Below the pieces are notes generated by a model. The model had not been told where the DNA came from, ran no database searches, and was given only the letters and a program-made list of their open reading frames with translations. The position numbers and the translations under genes were made by a program. From Palsa-504 sp963808315 (GTDB taxonomy: Bacteria > Actinomycetota > Actinomycetes > Streptosporangiales > Streptosporangiaceae), in NCBI GenBank assembly GCA_963808315.1, contig CAWEFK010000004.1:62001-126000 (forward strand): a DNA stretch of 64,000 nucleotides, in the 5' to 3' direction. Each line of letters opens with the position of its first letter. Position 1 is the stretch's first letter. This document shows, one piece after another, positions 1 to 9,885 of this stretch.

Positions 1-690
1 TGGCCCACACCGCGTACGTGACCAACGGGGGCAACGGCACGGTCTCGGTCATCGACGAGGCGACAAGCACCGTGACCGCCACCATCGACGTCGGTTCCGG
101 CACCGGCCCGGACGGGGTGGCGGTCGATCCCACCGCCCACGCCGTCTACGTGGCCAACGGAGGCAACGGAACGGTCTCGGTCATCGACGAGACCACCGGC
201 ACCATCACCGCCACCATCGACGTCGGCGCCGACCCCGACGGGGTCGCGGTCGACCCCACCGCCCACGCCGTCTACGTGGCTAACGGGGGCAACGGTGGTG
301 ACGGCACGGTCTCGGTCATCGACGAGACCACCGGCACCGTCACCGCCACCATCGACGTCGGCGCCGACCCGTCCGGGGTCGCGGTCGACCCCACCGCCCG
401 CGCCGTCTACGTGGCCAACGCGGGCACCAGCACGGTCTCGGTCATCGACGAGACCACCGGCACCATCACCGCCACCATCGACGTCGGCGCCGACCCGTCC
501 GGGGTGGCGGTCGATCCCACCGCCCACACCGTCTACGTGGCCAACCTCGGCGGCACCGTGTCGGTGATCGACGGAACGGCGGGCACCGTGGCCGCCACCC
601 TACCGGTGGGCTCCGACCCGGACGGGGTGGCGGTGGACCCAACGTCGCACACCGCTTACGTGGCCAACGAGGGTGCCAACTCGGTGGCGG
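1..690 (+). repeat. Tandem 126-bp repeats encoding propeller blades
   Basis: About five and a half near-identical units of about 126 bp, each encoding one YVTN unit. Identity is highest between units starting near 140, 260 and 390; differences are mainly in short Gly/Asn insertions. The near identity at DNA level suggests recent expansion or homogenisation. Confidence 0.85.
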
Positions 691-1286
691 TGATCGGCGT
701 GGCCCGGCCGGCTCCCGTCACCACGGTGACCTCGTCGCGGAACCCGAGCACCTTCGGCGGGAGCGTCACCTTCACCGCGACGGTCGGCCCGGCCGACGGC
801 GGCACCGTGACGTTCAGCCACGGCGCCAAGGTGCTGTGCCGCGCCGTGTCCCTGACCCAGCTCAGCGGGCTCACCTACCACGCCACCTGCACCACAGGCG
901 CGCTGCCGGGCGGCCGCGATACGATCACCGCCGCCTATCCCGGTGACGCCGGCTACGCCCCGTCCACCGGCCGGCTCGCGCAGACCGTCATGCGGGCCCC
1001 GACCGCGCTGACCGCGAGCATCGGCATCAGCCCGCGAGTGGGCGTCACCCTCAGCGCGACCCTGACCACGTCCGGCCGCCCGCTCAGCGGACTGCCGGTG
1101 TCGTTCAGCTCCGGACCCACCCACCTGTGCACCCCGCACACCACCACCCGCGGCGTGGCCAGCTGCGTGCTCACCGGACCCCAGATCCGCCTGGCCGAAC
1201 AGGACCATGATCCCATCCTCGCCAGCTACCCAGGAAATACCAGCTACCAGCCATCGTGGTCCACGACGCCCCTGGTCGTCCCGTAA
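1..1286 (+). CDS. YVTN-family beta-propeller protein with Ig-like repeats, 5' end outside window
   Basis: The reading frame is open to the first base of the window, so the N-terminus is missing. Six copies of a roughly 42-residue unit (core VYVANGGNGTVSVIDE, then TATIDVGADP and GVAVDPT) match YVTN/40-residue beta-propeller repeats. Two Ig-like (Big_3-type) segments follow from about base 715 and base 990, with the PGDAGYAPS and PGNTSYQPS signatures of bacterial Ig-like repeats. Such proteins are secreted or wall-associated, and blades plus Ig modules usually mean adhesion or carbohydrate binding; no catalytic motif is visible. The 3' end overlaps the next ORF by 80 bases, so the two may be expressed together. 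Family is clear, function is not. Confidence 0.85.
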   Translation, partial: AHTAYVTNGGNGTVSVIDEATSTVTATIDVGSGTGPDGVAVDPTAHAVYVANGGNGTVSVIDETTGTITATIDVGADPDGVAVDPTAHAVYVANGGNGGDGTVSVIDETTGTVTATIDVGADPSGVAVDPTARAVYVANAGTSTVSVIDETTGTITATIDVGADPSGVAVDPTAHTVYVANLGGTVSVIDGTAGTVAATLPVGSDPDGVAVDPTSHTAYVANEGANSVAVIGVARPAPVTTVTSSRNPSTFGGSVTFTATVGPADGGTVTFSHGAKVLCRAVSLTQLSGLTYHATCTTGALPGGRDTITAAYPGDAGYAPSTGRLAQTVMRAPTALTASIGISPRVGVTLSATLTTSGRPLSGLPVSFSSGPTHLCTPHTTTRGVASCVLTGPQIRLAEQDHDPILASYPGNTSYQPSWSTTPLVVP

Positions 1287-2541
1287 GCCAGCGGCATTCG
1301 GTCGCATCCGGCCGCTGGTCGCCGGCCTGGTGGCGGCCGGGCTGATGGCCCTGACCATCCCCATCCTCGGCGGGGACTCGGCCGGCACCGGCGTCACCTG
1401 GTCCGGTGAGCAGCCGGTCATCTTCGGCACGCTGGACACCCAGCCGGGTACCGCGGCGGCCGAGGACCGGGCGGGCGTCACCATGGCTATGTTCGAGCTG
1501 AACTGGGCGAGCTTCGAACCCAGGCCCGGCGTCGTGTCCGCCTCCTACCTGGTCACCATGAAGTCCGAGCTGGCCGTCTACCAGGCCGCCGGCCAGCGCG
1601 TCACCCTCGGCCTGGGCCTGCAGGAGCCCCCGTCATGGGTCTTCAAGCTGGCCGACAGCACCTACACCGACCAGGACGGCAACTCCTCCACCGAGGCGGA
1701 CTTCGTGTTCAGCCAGGCCGTCCGCTCCGCCGCCGCCGCCTACCTGTCCCTGGTCGCCGCCAGCTTGCCGCTGGCCGATTTCTGGGCCATCCGGCTCACC
1801 TCCGGCGGCGACGGCGAGATGCTCTACCCGGGCGGCGGCACCTACTGGGCCTTCAACCGGGCCGCGCTGACCGGCTCCGGGCTCGCCGTCGGCCTGACCC
1901 GCAACCCCGACCCGAACTGGCGGCCCGGACAACCGGGCCTGACCCAGGCGCAGCTCGACCGCTGGGTCACCTGGTACGTCGGCGGCCTGGACAGCGTGAC
2001 CAGCTGGCAGATGCAGACCCTGTCCCGGCTCGGCTTCACCGGATACTACGAGACGGTGACCCCGGGCTCTGGCACCCGGCCCGACGTGCTGGCGCAGACC
2101 GAGCAGCAGAACCTGTCCGACGACGGGACCACCAGCGTCGGCGCGGTCTGGGACCGCTACTACGCCATGCTCCCGGACAAGACCAACGTCATCGCCTACA
2201 TCTCCTCCGTCGCCGACGGATCGGGTGACAACGACTCCTGCCGGGCTGAAGACACGTCGCTGGCCCTGACCGACGCCACCCTGGACTCCTGGTCCGCCAC
2301 CCGCTGGATCAGCCGCATCGCCCGCCAGTACGGCCTGCCCGTCGGCGGCGAGAACCCCGGCTACGGCATGCCCGCCAGCCTGAACGCCGTCTACGCCGAC
2401 ACCGCGCCGGCCGGCATGATGGCCACCGCGATCCAGCAGGCCCGCACGTGCGGGTTCACCGTCTTCTACTGGGCTCACGACGCCCAGCTGTGGGACGGCA
2501 CGATCCCCTTCTCCCGGTACGCCGGAATAATTGCCGGATAA
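1207..2541 (+). CDS. Secreted TIM-barrel glycoside-hydrolase-like protein
   Basis: A 444-residue protein. A hydrophobic stretch near residues 36-56 (LVAGLVAAGLMALTIPIL) after basic residues looks like a signal peptide or signal anchor. The mature part has the feel of GH42/GH14-like barrels: an early strand ending MFELNWASFEPRPG, then LGLGLQEPPSWV, a SGGDGEML segment that could hold an acid/base Glu, and aromatic-rich C-terminal strands (FTVFYWAHDAQLW). I cannot assign a substrate. The chosen ATG overlaps the upstream repeat gene by 80 bases; no later start would keep the signal sequence. Coding of both could be coupled. Other possibility: a non-enzymatic carbohydrate-binding barrel. Confidence 0.6.
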   Translation: MIPSSPATQEIPATSHRGPRRPWSSRKPAAFGRIRPLVAGLVAAGLMALTIPILGGDSAGTGVTWSGEQPVIFGTLDTQPGTAAAEDRAGVTMAMFELNWASFEPRPGVVSASYLVTMKSELAVYQAAGQRVTLGLGLQEPPSWVFKLADSTYTDQDGNSSTEADFVFSQAVRSAAAAYLSLVAASLPLADFWAIRLTSGGDGEMLYPGGGTYWAFNRAALTGSGLAVGLTRNPDPNWRPGQPGLTQAQLDRWVTWYVGGLDSVTSWQMQTLSRLGFTGYYETVTPGSGTRPDVLAQTEQQNLSDDGTTSVGAVWDRYYAMLPDKTNVIAYISSVADGSGDNDSCRAEDTSLALTDATLDSWSATRWISRIARQYGLPVGGENPGYGMPASLNAVYADTAPAGMMATAIQQARTCGFTVFYWAHDAQLWDGTIPFSRYAGIIAG

Positions 2542-2721
2542 GTCTTATCATACCTTAAATTGCCCCAGTTACACCCTTTATGCGCGCGTTCATGGCAATT
2601 ACATGAGTAATTCTTTAACCGCCCATTTAATCCGTAACTGATTTGCCGCGGTGGCCTTTTATAACGTAGTTTTGGAAAAAATAGATCCACAGCTGGCGCA
2701 GTTTTTTTGGGAAAGGCTAAC
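2542..2721. promoter_or_regulatory. AT-rich intergenic region with perfect palindrome
   Basis: A distinctly AT-rich 180 bp in a very GC-rich window, immediately upstream of the small ORF and PAS kinase. It contains AATTAC-ATGA-GTAATT (2597-2612), a perfect 6-bp inverted repeat with 4-bp spacer, a plausible operator, and AT-rich promoter-like tracts near 2655-2710. Confidence 0.45.
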
Positions 2722-2889
2722 GTGGCGGATACGATCCTGACGGATTTGACGGATTCCCCCGTGAGGCCGGCCCTGTCCAGGGCGCACGGCCAGCCCGGCG
2801 TACTGCTGACCTTCGAGGCGCCGGCCGCCAAGGTCGCCGTCAGCATGCGCTCGCGTGACCAGACCGTCGTGCCGACGATGTGTAAGTGA
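2722..2889 (+). CDS. Small hypothetical protein coupled to PAS kinase
   Basis: A 55-residue ORF starting at GTG after a GGGAAAGG ribosome binding site (2709-2716). Its TGA overlaps the ATG of the following kinase (TGATG), a classic coupling arrangement, which supports real translation. The sequence (VADTILTDLTDSPVRP..., VLLTFEAPAAKVAVSMRSRD) matches no family I recognise and has no membrane segment. It may be a leader peptide, a small partner of the kinase, or the remnant of a longer gene. Confidence 0.4.
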   Translation: MADTILTDLTDSPVRPALSRAHGQPGVLLTFEAPAAKVAVSMRSRDQTVVPTMCK

Positions 2890-5327
2890 TGGCCCGATCA
2901 TCGGCGGCCGAGAATGGCGCGGACGCGGCCGAGATCGCCGAACTGCGGGCGCAGCTGCGCGAGGCGCGCGAGACGATCGAGGCGATCCGGAGCGGTGGTG
3001 TCGACTCACTGGTGATCGGGCCGCCCGGACAGGAGCAGGTCTATACCCTCGCCAGCGCCGACCGCACCTACCGGCTCATCGTGGGGGCGATGGGCGAAGG
3101 CGCCGCCACCGTCTCCTCCCGGGGGATCATCCTGGTGGCCAATCCGCGGCTAAGCCTGATGACCGGGCAGCCAACGGCGCAGCTGACCGGCACCTCGGTG
3201 CATAGCCTGGTCACCGCGGCCAGCCGCCCCGAACTCGCCCGGCTGCTCGAGGTCGGGCCCGGTGGCAGCACCCGGGGCGAGGTCGAGCTGACCGGACCCG
3301 ACGGCACCACCATGCCCGTCCTGCTGGCGGTCGGCGGCTTCGACCTCGACGGCATGCTGCTGCGCTGCCTGGTGTTGACCGATCTCACCGCGCAGCGCGC
3401 GGCGGAGGACCGGTCGGACGCGGCGCTCGAGGCGTTGCGCGAGCAGGACACCTTTCTGGAGCAGGCCCAGGAGCTGCTCGGGATGGGCTGGTGGAAGCTG
3501 GACCCGGTGCGAGAAGGCCGCCTGGCCTGGTCCGCGGCGACCTACCGGATCTTCGGGCAGGCCGAGGCCGAGTTCGACCGGACGATGGAGACCTACCTGA
3601 GGCTCATCCACCCGGACGACAGGCCGGCGGTCACGGCCGCGATCACCTCGGCGCTGGCGGGCAGCAACGCCCCCTACCAGGTCGAGCACCGGATCGTACG
3701 GCCCGACGGTTCGGTCCGGTGGGTGCAGGCGAGCGGGGTGGTGGAGCGGGACGAGCAGGGCGCCCGACGGATGCTGGGGATCTGCCAGGACATCACCGAG
3801 CGGCGGCGGATCGAGGACGAGAATCGGGCCGCAGCCGCCTACAACCGGAGCCTGATCGAGGCCAGCCCGGACCCGCTGGTCGTGATCGACCCCGCCGGTG
3901 CGATCACCGACGTCAACAGCGCCGCCGAGCGGGCGACCGGGTACCGCCGGGCTGACCTGCTGGGCGCCGAGTTCAGCGACTACTTCACCGAACCGGGCAC
4001 GGCGCGCGCCGTGTACCTGCAGGCGTTCCGCGGCGACGACGTGCGCGACTCCCCCTTGGAGTTGCGTCATCGCGACGGGCACACCACCTCGGTGCTCTAC
4101 AACGCCTCGGTCTACCGTGACCTGTCTGGGCGCGCGCTCGGCGTCCTCGCCGCCGCCCGCGACATCACCCAGATCAAGCGCGCGCAGACGGCCTTGCGCG
4201 AATCGGAGGAGTGGCTCCGCGCCGTCTTCGACCACGCACCGGTCGGCATCCAGGAGGTGTCGCCCAGTGGCGAGTTCGTCCGGGTCAATCGGCGGTTCTG
4301 CCAGATCACCGGCTACAGCGCCGCCGAACTGCGATCCCGGCGGCTTCAGGACGTCACCCATCCCGACGATCTCGACGCCAACCTGGCCTGGCTGCGCCGT
4401 CTGGGCTCCGGCGAGATCGATACCGATTCGGTCGAGAAGCGGTACCTGCGCAAGGACGGTGAGGTCGTCTGGGCCGAGGTAAGTTACGCCGTGGTCCGCG
4501 ATCCGGATGGCCACCCGACGCTGATCGTCGGGGTGGTACGCGACCTCACCGCGCAGCGCGTCGCCGAAGCCAAGGTCCGGGCGCTGAACGCCGGACTCGA
4601 GGCACGCGTCGTGCAGCGCACGGCCGAACTGGAGCAGGCGAACAGCAACCTGGAGGCGTTCAGCTACTCGGTCTCCCATGACCTGCGGGCCCCGCTGCGG
4701 ACGTTGAGCGGATACAGCGGGGTGCTGCTCGAGGACTACAGCGACCGCCTCGACGAGACCGGCCGTGGCTATCTCGGCCGGATCCAGGCGGCGAGCGAGC
4801 GGATGGCCGGACTCATCGATGACCAGCTGCAACTGTCGCGCGTCTCACGCGCCCAGATGAACCTGGTCCCGGTCGACCTGTCCGCCGAGGCCGCCGCCCT
4901 CGCCGGCGAGCTTCAGTTCCGCGACCCCGGCCGCCGGGTCCGGTTCACCATCGGTGACGGCGTCCTGGTGCTGGCGGATCGCGGGCTGATCCGCACCGTG
5001 GTCCAGAACCTGATGGAAAACGCCTGGAAGTTCACGGCCAAGAGCGACGATGTCGGCATCGAGTTCGGCGGCACGCTGGCCGAGGACGGCCGGGTCTGCT
5101 GCTACGTCCGCGACAACGGAGCCGGCTTCGACCCGGCCTACGCGGCCAAGCTGTTCAAGCCCTTCGAGCGGCTGCACGCGGCCAGCGACTTCCCCGGCAC
5201 CGGCATCGGCCTGGCCAGCGTGGCGCGGATCGTCGAGCGTCACGGCGGGCGCGTCTGGGCGGACGGCTCCGTCGGCGGCGGCGCCACCTTCTCCTTCACC
5301 CTCGCCGCCGCGGCAGGGGCGCCGTGA
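2889..5327 (+). CDS. Multi-PAS sensor histidine kinase, soluble
   Basis: An 812-residue cytoplasmic kinase without membrane segments. It begins with a coiled coil (IAELRAQLREARETIEAIR), followed by about four PAS/PAC modules (roughly residues 55-175, 190-310, 325-440 and 445-565) and a linker coil. The HisKA helix has its phosphoacceptor in SVSHDLRAPLRTLSG (His at about residue 597), and the HATPase domain shows NLMENAWKFT (N box) and DNGAGFDP / GTGIGLA (G boxes). This layout matches phytochrome-like kinases that answer to single-domain response regulators. No receiver is attached, so the partner is probably elsewhere; the RR at 18.7 kb is one candidate. Start chosen at the ATG that overlaps the upstream TGA. 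Confidence 0.9.
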   Translation: MARSSAAENGADAAEIAELRAQLREARETIEAIRSGGVDSLVIGPPGQEQVYTLASADRTYRLIVGAMGEGAATVSSRGIILVANPRLSLMTGQPTAQLTGTSVHSLVTAASRPELARLLEVGPGGSTRGEVELTGPDGTTMPVLLAVGGFDLDGMLLRCLVLTDLTAQRAAEDRSDAALEALREQDTFLEQAQELLGMGWWKLDPVREGRLAWSAATYRIFGQAEAEFDRTMETYLRLIHPDDRPAVTAAITSALAGSNAPYQVEHRIVRPDGSVRWVQASGVVERDEQGARRMLGICQDITERRRIEDENRAAAAYNRSLIEASPDPLVVIDPAGAITDVNSAAERATGYRRADLLGAEFSDYFTEPGTARAVYLQAFRGDDVRDSPLELRHRDGHTTSVLYNASVYRDLSGRALGVLAAARDITQIKRAQTALRESEEWLRAVFDHAPVGIQEVSPSGEFVRVNRRFCQITGYSAAELRSRRLQDVTHPDDLDANLAWLRRLGSGEIDTDSVEKRYLRKDGEVVWAEVSYAVVRDPDGHPTLIVGVVRDLTAQRVAEAKVRALNAGLEARVVQRTAELEQANSNLEAFSYSVSHDLRAPLRTLSGYSGVLLEDYSDRLDETGRGYLGRIQAASERMAGLIDDQLQLSRVSRAQMNLVPVDLSAEAAALAGELQFRDPGRRVRFTIGDGVLVLADRGLIRTVVQNLMENAWKFTAKSDDVGIEFGGTLAEDGRVCCYVRDNGAGFDPAYAAKLFKPFERLHAASDFPGTGIGLASVARIVERHGGRVWADGSVGGGATFSFTLAAAAGAP

Positions 5328-7965
5328 CGGGCGGGCTGGCGCTCGCGGCCCCGCCCCCGGCCGGGCCTGATGGCCCGGACGGCACCGCTGGCCCGGACGG
5401 CACCGCTGGCCCGGACGGCACCGCTGGCCCGGACGGCACAGCTGGCCCGGATAGCACCGCGGCGCGCACCGAACGGGCGCTGAATGCGATCATCATCGCG
5501 GGGGCCCTGCTGTGCGCCGCCGTGGGCCTGGCCGTCATGGTGGCCTGGTGGGCGCGGGCCACGGTGGTGCTGCGCTGGGGCAGCAAGAATCCGATGTCGT
5601 TCAATACCGCGCTGGCCTTCGCGGTGACCGGGGCCGCGCTCGTCGCGCTGGCCCGGGGCGCCCAGGGCGGCACTGGCCGCGGGCCTGTTCGACGCGGTCC
5701 TCGGCGCGGCGGTGCTGGCCGAGTACGCCCTCGACCGCAGTTTCGGCATCGATCAGCTGCTCGTGAAGGCCTACTATCGTCGGGCCGCACGATGTGCCCG
5801 GGAGGATGGCGATCAATACCGCGGTTTGCCTGACCCTGGTCGGCGCGGGCCTGCTGGTGCGGGGCCCATGGCGCCGCCGCCGGCGGTCCGCCGCGCTGGC
5901 CACGGCAGGATCCGTCATCGGCGTGATCGGCGGCATAGCGACCTTCGGGTACGCCACCGGCAACCCGACGGCTTACGGGTGGTCGCAGGTGACCGCGATG
6001 GCCCTGCTCACCGCCTTGACCATGCTCGACGCTGTCCGTCACCCTGCTCACCGCGGCCTGGCAGGACTCCCGGGCGCGGCAGGCGGGCCTGCCCGGGTGG
6101 CTCCCGGTGCCGGCCGGTACGACGGCTCTCGGTCTGGCCATCTGGCTGGCCATCGACGGGCCGGGCCGTGGCCGCGGGGCGTATCTCCGCGGTCACCTTC
6201 ACCATCGCCGCCAGTGTCCTCGGGCTGGTCCTGGCGGGCTCGGCGGCGCTGGTGGTCTGGCTGGCGCAGCAGGCGGAGGGGCGGCGCCGGGTGGCGGTGG
6301 CCACCGCCACCCGGCGGGCCGAGGCCGAGAGAGCGGCGCGGGAAGGTGAGCACCGGCTGTTCCAGTTCCTGGACGCCATGCCGGTCGGAGTGTTTATCGC
6401 GTCGCCGGGCGGCCGGCCCTACTACGCCAATGACGAGGCCAAACGCCTGCTGGGCCGGGGCGTCGCCCCGGACATCGGCGCCGATGAGCTGGCCGAAATA
6501 CAGTGTTTTCCTGGCCGGCACGGGCCGGCCGTACCCGACTGAGAAGCCTGCCCATCGTCCGGGCCCTCCGTGGCCACCGACGCACGATGACGACATGGAG
6601 ATCCACAGGCCGGATGGCGCCGTGATCCCCCTGGAGGTCTGGGGGCGCCCGGTATACGGCGCTGGCGGCGAGGTCGACTACGCCATGGCCGCGTTCGCTG
6701 ATATGTCCGAGCGTCATGCCCGGGAAAAGATCATCACGGGCCAGGCCGCGCTGATCGAACTGGCTCACGACGCGATCTTCGTCCGGGATTTGGCCGGGCA
6801 GATCACGTACTGGAACGCAGGCGCCGAGCACACCTACGGCTTCACCCGCGCCGAGGCGATGGGGCGCACTTCCCACGACCTGCTCCGCACGCAGTTCCCC
6901 GAGCCGCTCGCCGGTATCGAGGCCACCGCGACGCAGCGCGGCCGCTGGGACGGCGAGCTGACTCACCGGTGCGCCGACGGGCGGACCATCATCGTGGAAA
7001 GCCGCTGGGCGGCACAGCGCGGGCCCGGCGGATCCCTGCTGGGATTCCTGGAGATCAACCGGGACATCACCGCCCGTAAAGACGCCGAACGCGAGATCCG
7101 GGAGCGAGGAGATCCGCCCTGAACACTATCCTGGAACAGCGGGTGCAGCAGCGCACCGTGCACCTGGAGCGGGCCAACAAGCAACCTGGCCGCCTTCACC
7201 TACTCGGCCGCCCACGACCTGCGCACCCCGCTGCGCGGGATCAGCGGGTTCGCCGAAGTCCTGGTCGAGGAGTACGGCGACCGGCTCGACGACACAGGAC
7301 GCGGGTACGCCAGGCGAATCCAGGCGGCCAGCGAGCAGATGGCCGCCGTGCTCGACGACCTGCTGAACCTGTCACGGGTGTCACGCGCCGAGATGAACCT
7401 CCAGGACGTCGACCTCAGCGCCGAGGTCACCGCCATCTGCGGCCAGCTCCGCGCCGGTGACCCCAGCCGCCGGGTCCAGGTGACCGTGGAAGAAGGCGTC
7501 CGGGCCACCGCGGACCGCCCCCTGATCCGGACCGTGCTGGAGCAGCTGCTGGGCAATGCCTGGAAGTTCACCGCTGGCCGCGAACACGCCACCATCGAGT
7601 TCGCCACCACGCCCGTCGGCGAGCCCCCCTCTGCTGCTATGTGCGCGACAACGGGGCCGGCTTCGACCCCGCCTACGCGGGCAAGCTGTTCCAGCCGTTT
7701 CAGCGGCTCCACGACGCCACGCGAGTTCCCCGGCACCGGCATGGGCCTGGCCCTCGTCCAGCGCATCATCGACCGCCACGGCGGGCGGACCTGGGTCGAA
7801 GGCGCGGTCGGCGATGGCGCCACCGTCTACTTCACCCTGCACGCGGCCAGCAACTCGGTGAATGGCGTACCGGGGGCACGCACCACGGACCGTTCGGAAA
7901 GAAAATTTCACGGCCGAACGGGCCGTGGTATCACCGGCCGGCCAGCTGAGACCGGGGCTGGCTAA
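5324..7965 (+). pseudogene. Membrane PAS histidine kinase, multiply frameshifted
   Basis: Homology to one continuous kinase runs through all three frames. The N-terminus is a Gly-Pro-Asp-rich repeat, then membrane segments in changing frames (MSFNTALAFAVTGAALV; AINTAVCLTLVGAGLLV; FTIAASVLGLVLAGSAALVV). Two PAS domains follow (FLDAMPVGVFIASPGG; LIELAHDAIFVRDLAG), then a HisKA H box (YSAAHDLRTPLRGISG), an N box (LLGNAWKFTAG) and G boxes (DNGAGFDPAYAG, GTGMGLALV). Frame changes fall near 5670, 5780, 6040, 6170, 6500, 6560, 7112, 7185, 7630 and 7720. The start GTG overlaps the upstream kinase stop (GTGA), so the pair was an operon. Ten breaks could be decay, but neighbouring genes show similar indels, so sequence error is at least as likely. 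C-terminal half closely resembles the 2889-5327 kinase. Confidence 0.8.
5372..5461 (+). repeat. Five 18-bp tandem repeats (GPDGTA)
   Basis: Unit ggcccggacggcaccgct repeated five times, the last two slightly diverged. It encodes a hydrophilic Gly-Pro-Asp-Gly-Thr-Ala linker before the first membrane segment of the kinase. Confidence 0.9.
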
Positions 7966-7983
7966 GAATCAGGGAGGACTGTG

Positions 7984-8757
7984 ATGACGGCCGACCGGCT
8001 GACCCGGCTGATGCGCGAGCTGGAAGGGTGGCGGGCGTGCTGGTGATGTCGCCGCATCTCGATGACGCCGTGTTGTCCTGCGGGGCCCTGCTGGCCCGGC
8101 TCGCGGCCAGGCAGCGCATCACGGTGGCGACAGTGTTCACGGCGGCCGCGCCGCGGCCGTGGTCCTTGCCCGCCCGCAAGCAGCTGCGCGCGCTCGGCGG
8201 GGCCGACGCCGAGGACTTCTTCGCGCAGCGGCGGGCCGAGGACACGGACGTCCTGGCGGCCATGGGCGCCGCGCCGGTCCACCTGGGGTTCCGGGACGCC
8301 TTGTTCCGCCGGGGGCCGCGGTGGCCGGCCTACCCGACCTTCCGCTTCGATGCCGCCCGCGGCCGGGTCGCGTCCTGCGACGCCGGGCTGGCCGCCGAGG
8401 TGAGCGCCCGGGTGGGCGAGATCGCCCGGGCGGGCGAGGCCGGGGTGATTTTCGCGCCGCTCGGCGTCGGCCGCCACGTCGACCACCTGATCACCCGCCG
8501 GGCCGCCCGCGAGCTAGCGGGACGGGCCCAGATCGTCTATTACAGCGACTTCCCGTACTCGCAGAGCGCCGCGCCCGAGCCTGGCTTCGTCCGGGACGCG
8601 GGCCTGGTCCCGCATCCCTGGCTGGCCGGCCGGGCCGAGAACGCGAGCCGGATCGCCGGATACCGGACCCAGTTCGCCGGGTTGTTCGGTGACGGCACGG
8701 TGCCGGCCGCCCGAGGTCTACTGGATCGCCGCGAACGACTCGGCCACCGCCGCGTAG
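7984..8757 (+). CDS. PIG-L/LmbE family deacetylase, two apparent indels
   Basis: Zinc-dependent N-acetylglucosaminyl deacetylase family. The metal motif SPHLDDAVLSCG (PHxDD) and a downstream GVGRHVDHL (HxDH) are both present. A good ribosome binding site (AGGGAGG, 7971-7977) precedes ATG 7984, but the frame changes near 8025 before the PHLDDA motif. A second break near 8709, one extra base in a G/C run, moves the C-terminus into the frame reading PEVYWIAANDSATAA and stopping at 8757. Without these breaks the protein is about 257 residues, normal for the family. It converges on the polysaccharide operon, overlapping its last gene by 40 bases. Substrate could be a GlcNAc-containing glycan or small-thiol precursor; the neighbourhood favours the former (inference). 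Confidence 0.8.
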
Positions 8758-9862
8758 CTGGCGCCGGCCGACTCGACGCTGAAGCGCTTGGCGTCCTCGG
8801 CGTTGACCTCGGCCATCGCGGCCCTGGTCGCGGCCGGGGCCAGGCGGCGCAACGCCTCGGCGTAGCGCGACGGGTGGTGGCCGGGGACCACCACGCCGTT
8901 GCGGCCGTCGGACACGATGCCCGCCCCGATGACGTCGGAGACGATGACCGGCAGTCCGGCGGCCATGGCTTCGATCAGGACCAGGCCGAAGCTCTCGTAG
9001 CGGGTCGGGAAGATGAACAGGTCGGCGTCGCGGTAGACCTCGGCCATCCGGTCCGGGGGAACGATCCCCAGCCAGTCGACCCAGTCGGCCGCCTTCCGCG
9101 CCGGGATCCCGGCGACCCGCAGCCGCAGCCCGGGCAGGTCCGCGCGGGCCTGCGCGACCGCGGCCATGGCCACGTCGAGGCCCTTTCCGTAGCCGGTCTG
9201 GCCCACCCAGAGCGCGTTCAGCCCGGTCCGCGCCTGCTACCGTTGGCGGCCGGGCCAGATGGTCCGCGATCGTGGCGTCAAGCGCGTTCTCGATGACGGT
9301 GACGGGGGCGTGAGGCCGTACAGGGAGCGGAGGCAGTCCTCGACCTGGGCGTGCACGGCGACATGACCGTCGGCGGCCACGGCGTGCCGTTCCCCGGTCG
9401 TCCGCAGCCAGGCCAGCATGCGCGTCAGCGGGTGACCTGGCGGCGCAGTCGCAGGTGCGGCACCGGGCCGGCGCCGTGCCACACCGCGACAAGCGGCGGG
9501 GCGCCGGTCGCCGCGGACGCGGCGCGCAGCAGGCGGATCCCCCACAGGCATTCCGGCGAGTGCACGAAAATGACATCCGCGGTGCTACCGCGCAGCTGCC
9601 ATCCAAGCCGGAGGCTGGCCATCACGTCGGAGAGCCCGTCCATCCCCTGGATCCGGCTGCCCGCCCTGAACGCCGAGATGACGTCCACCCGCCAGCCGGG
9701 ACGGACCCGCGCCAGTTCCCTGACCACCCCCGCGACGACACGCTCCACCCCGCCGATCTCGGTGGGAGCGCGCCGGGTCACCATGGTCATGGTGAGCGGG
9801 CGGCCTGGCCGGACCGTGGCCAGGCCCGGGGCGGCCACCGAGGTCTCGGGTCGAGGTGTCAC
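8718..9862 (-). CDS. GT4-family glycosyltransferase, frameshifted
   Basis: Last gene of the minus-strand polysaccharide operon. The N-terminal Rossmann domain (APTEIGGVERVVAGVV, DVIFVHSPECLWG) and the C-terminal GT4 domain (VGQTGYGKGLDVAM, FPTRYESFGLVLIEAMAAG with the E-x7-E motif) lie in different frames. Breaks are near 9430, 9307 and 9235, and the parts join into one normal-length protein of about 380 residues. Start at GTG 9862 is supported by AAGGAGG seven bases upstream. Retaining GT-B fold, nucleotide-sugar donor, membrane-associated cytosolic face. The breaks are probably sequence indels, because the codon-level homology is intact on both sides. Confidence 0.75.
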
Positions 9863-9885
9863 TCGCACTCCTCCTTGTGGGCGGG

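Noticed and set aside
1..690. Possible CRISPR array
   Set aside because: The regular repeats are in frame and encode YVTN propeller blades without unique spacers.
3150..4832. Minus-strand ORF of 560 codons opposite the PAS kinase
   Set aside because: Shadow of a well-supported kinase; composition typical of antisense frames.
8028..9296. Continuous plus ORF joining PIG-L to downstream sequence
   Set aside because: After about 8709 it runs antisense through the GT4 gene; the real PIG-L end is in another frame at 8757.
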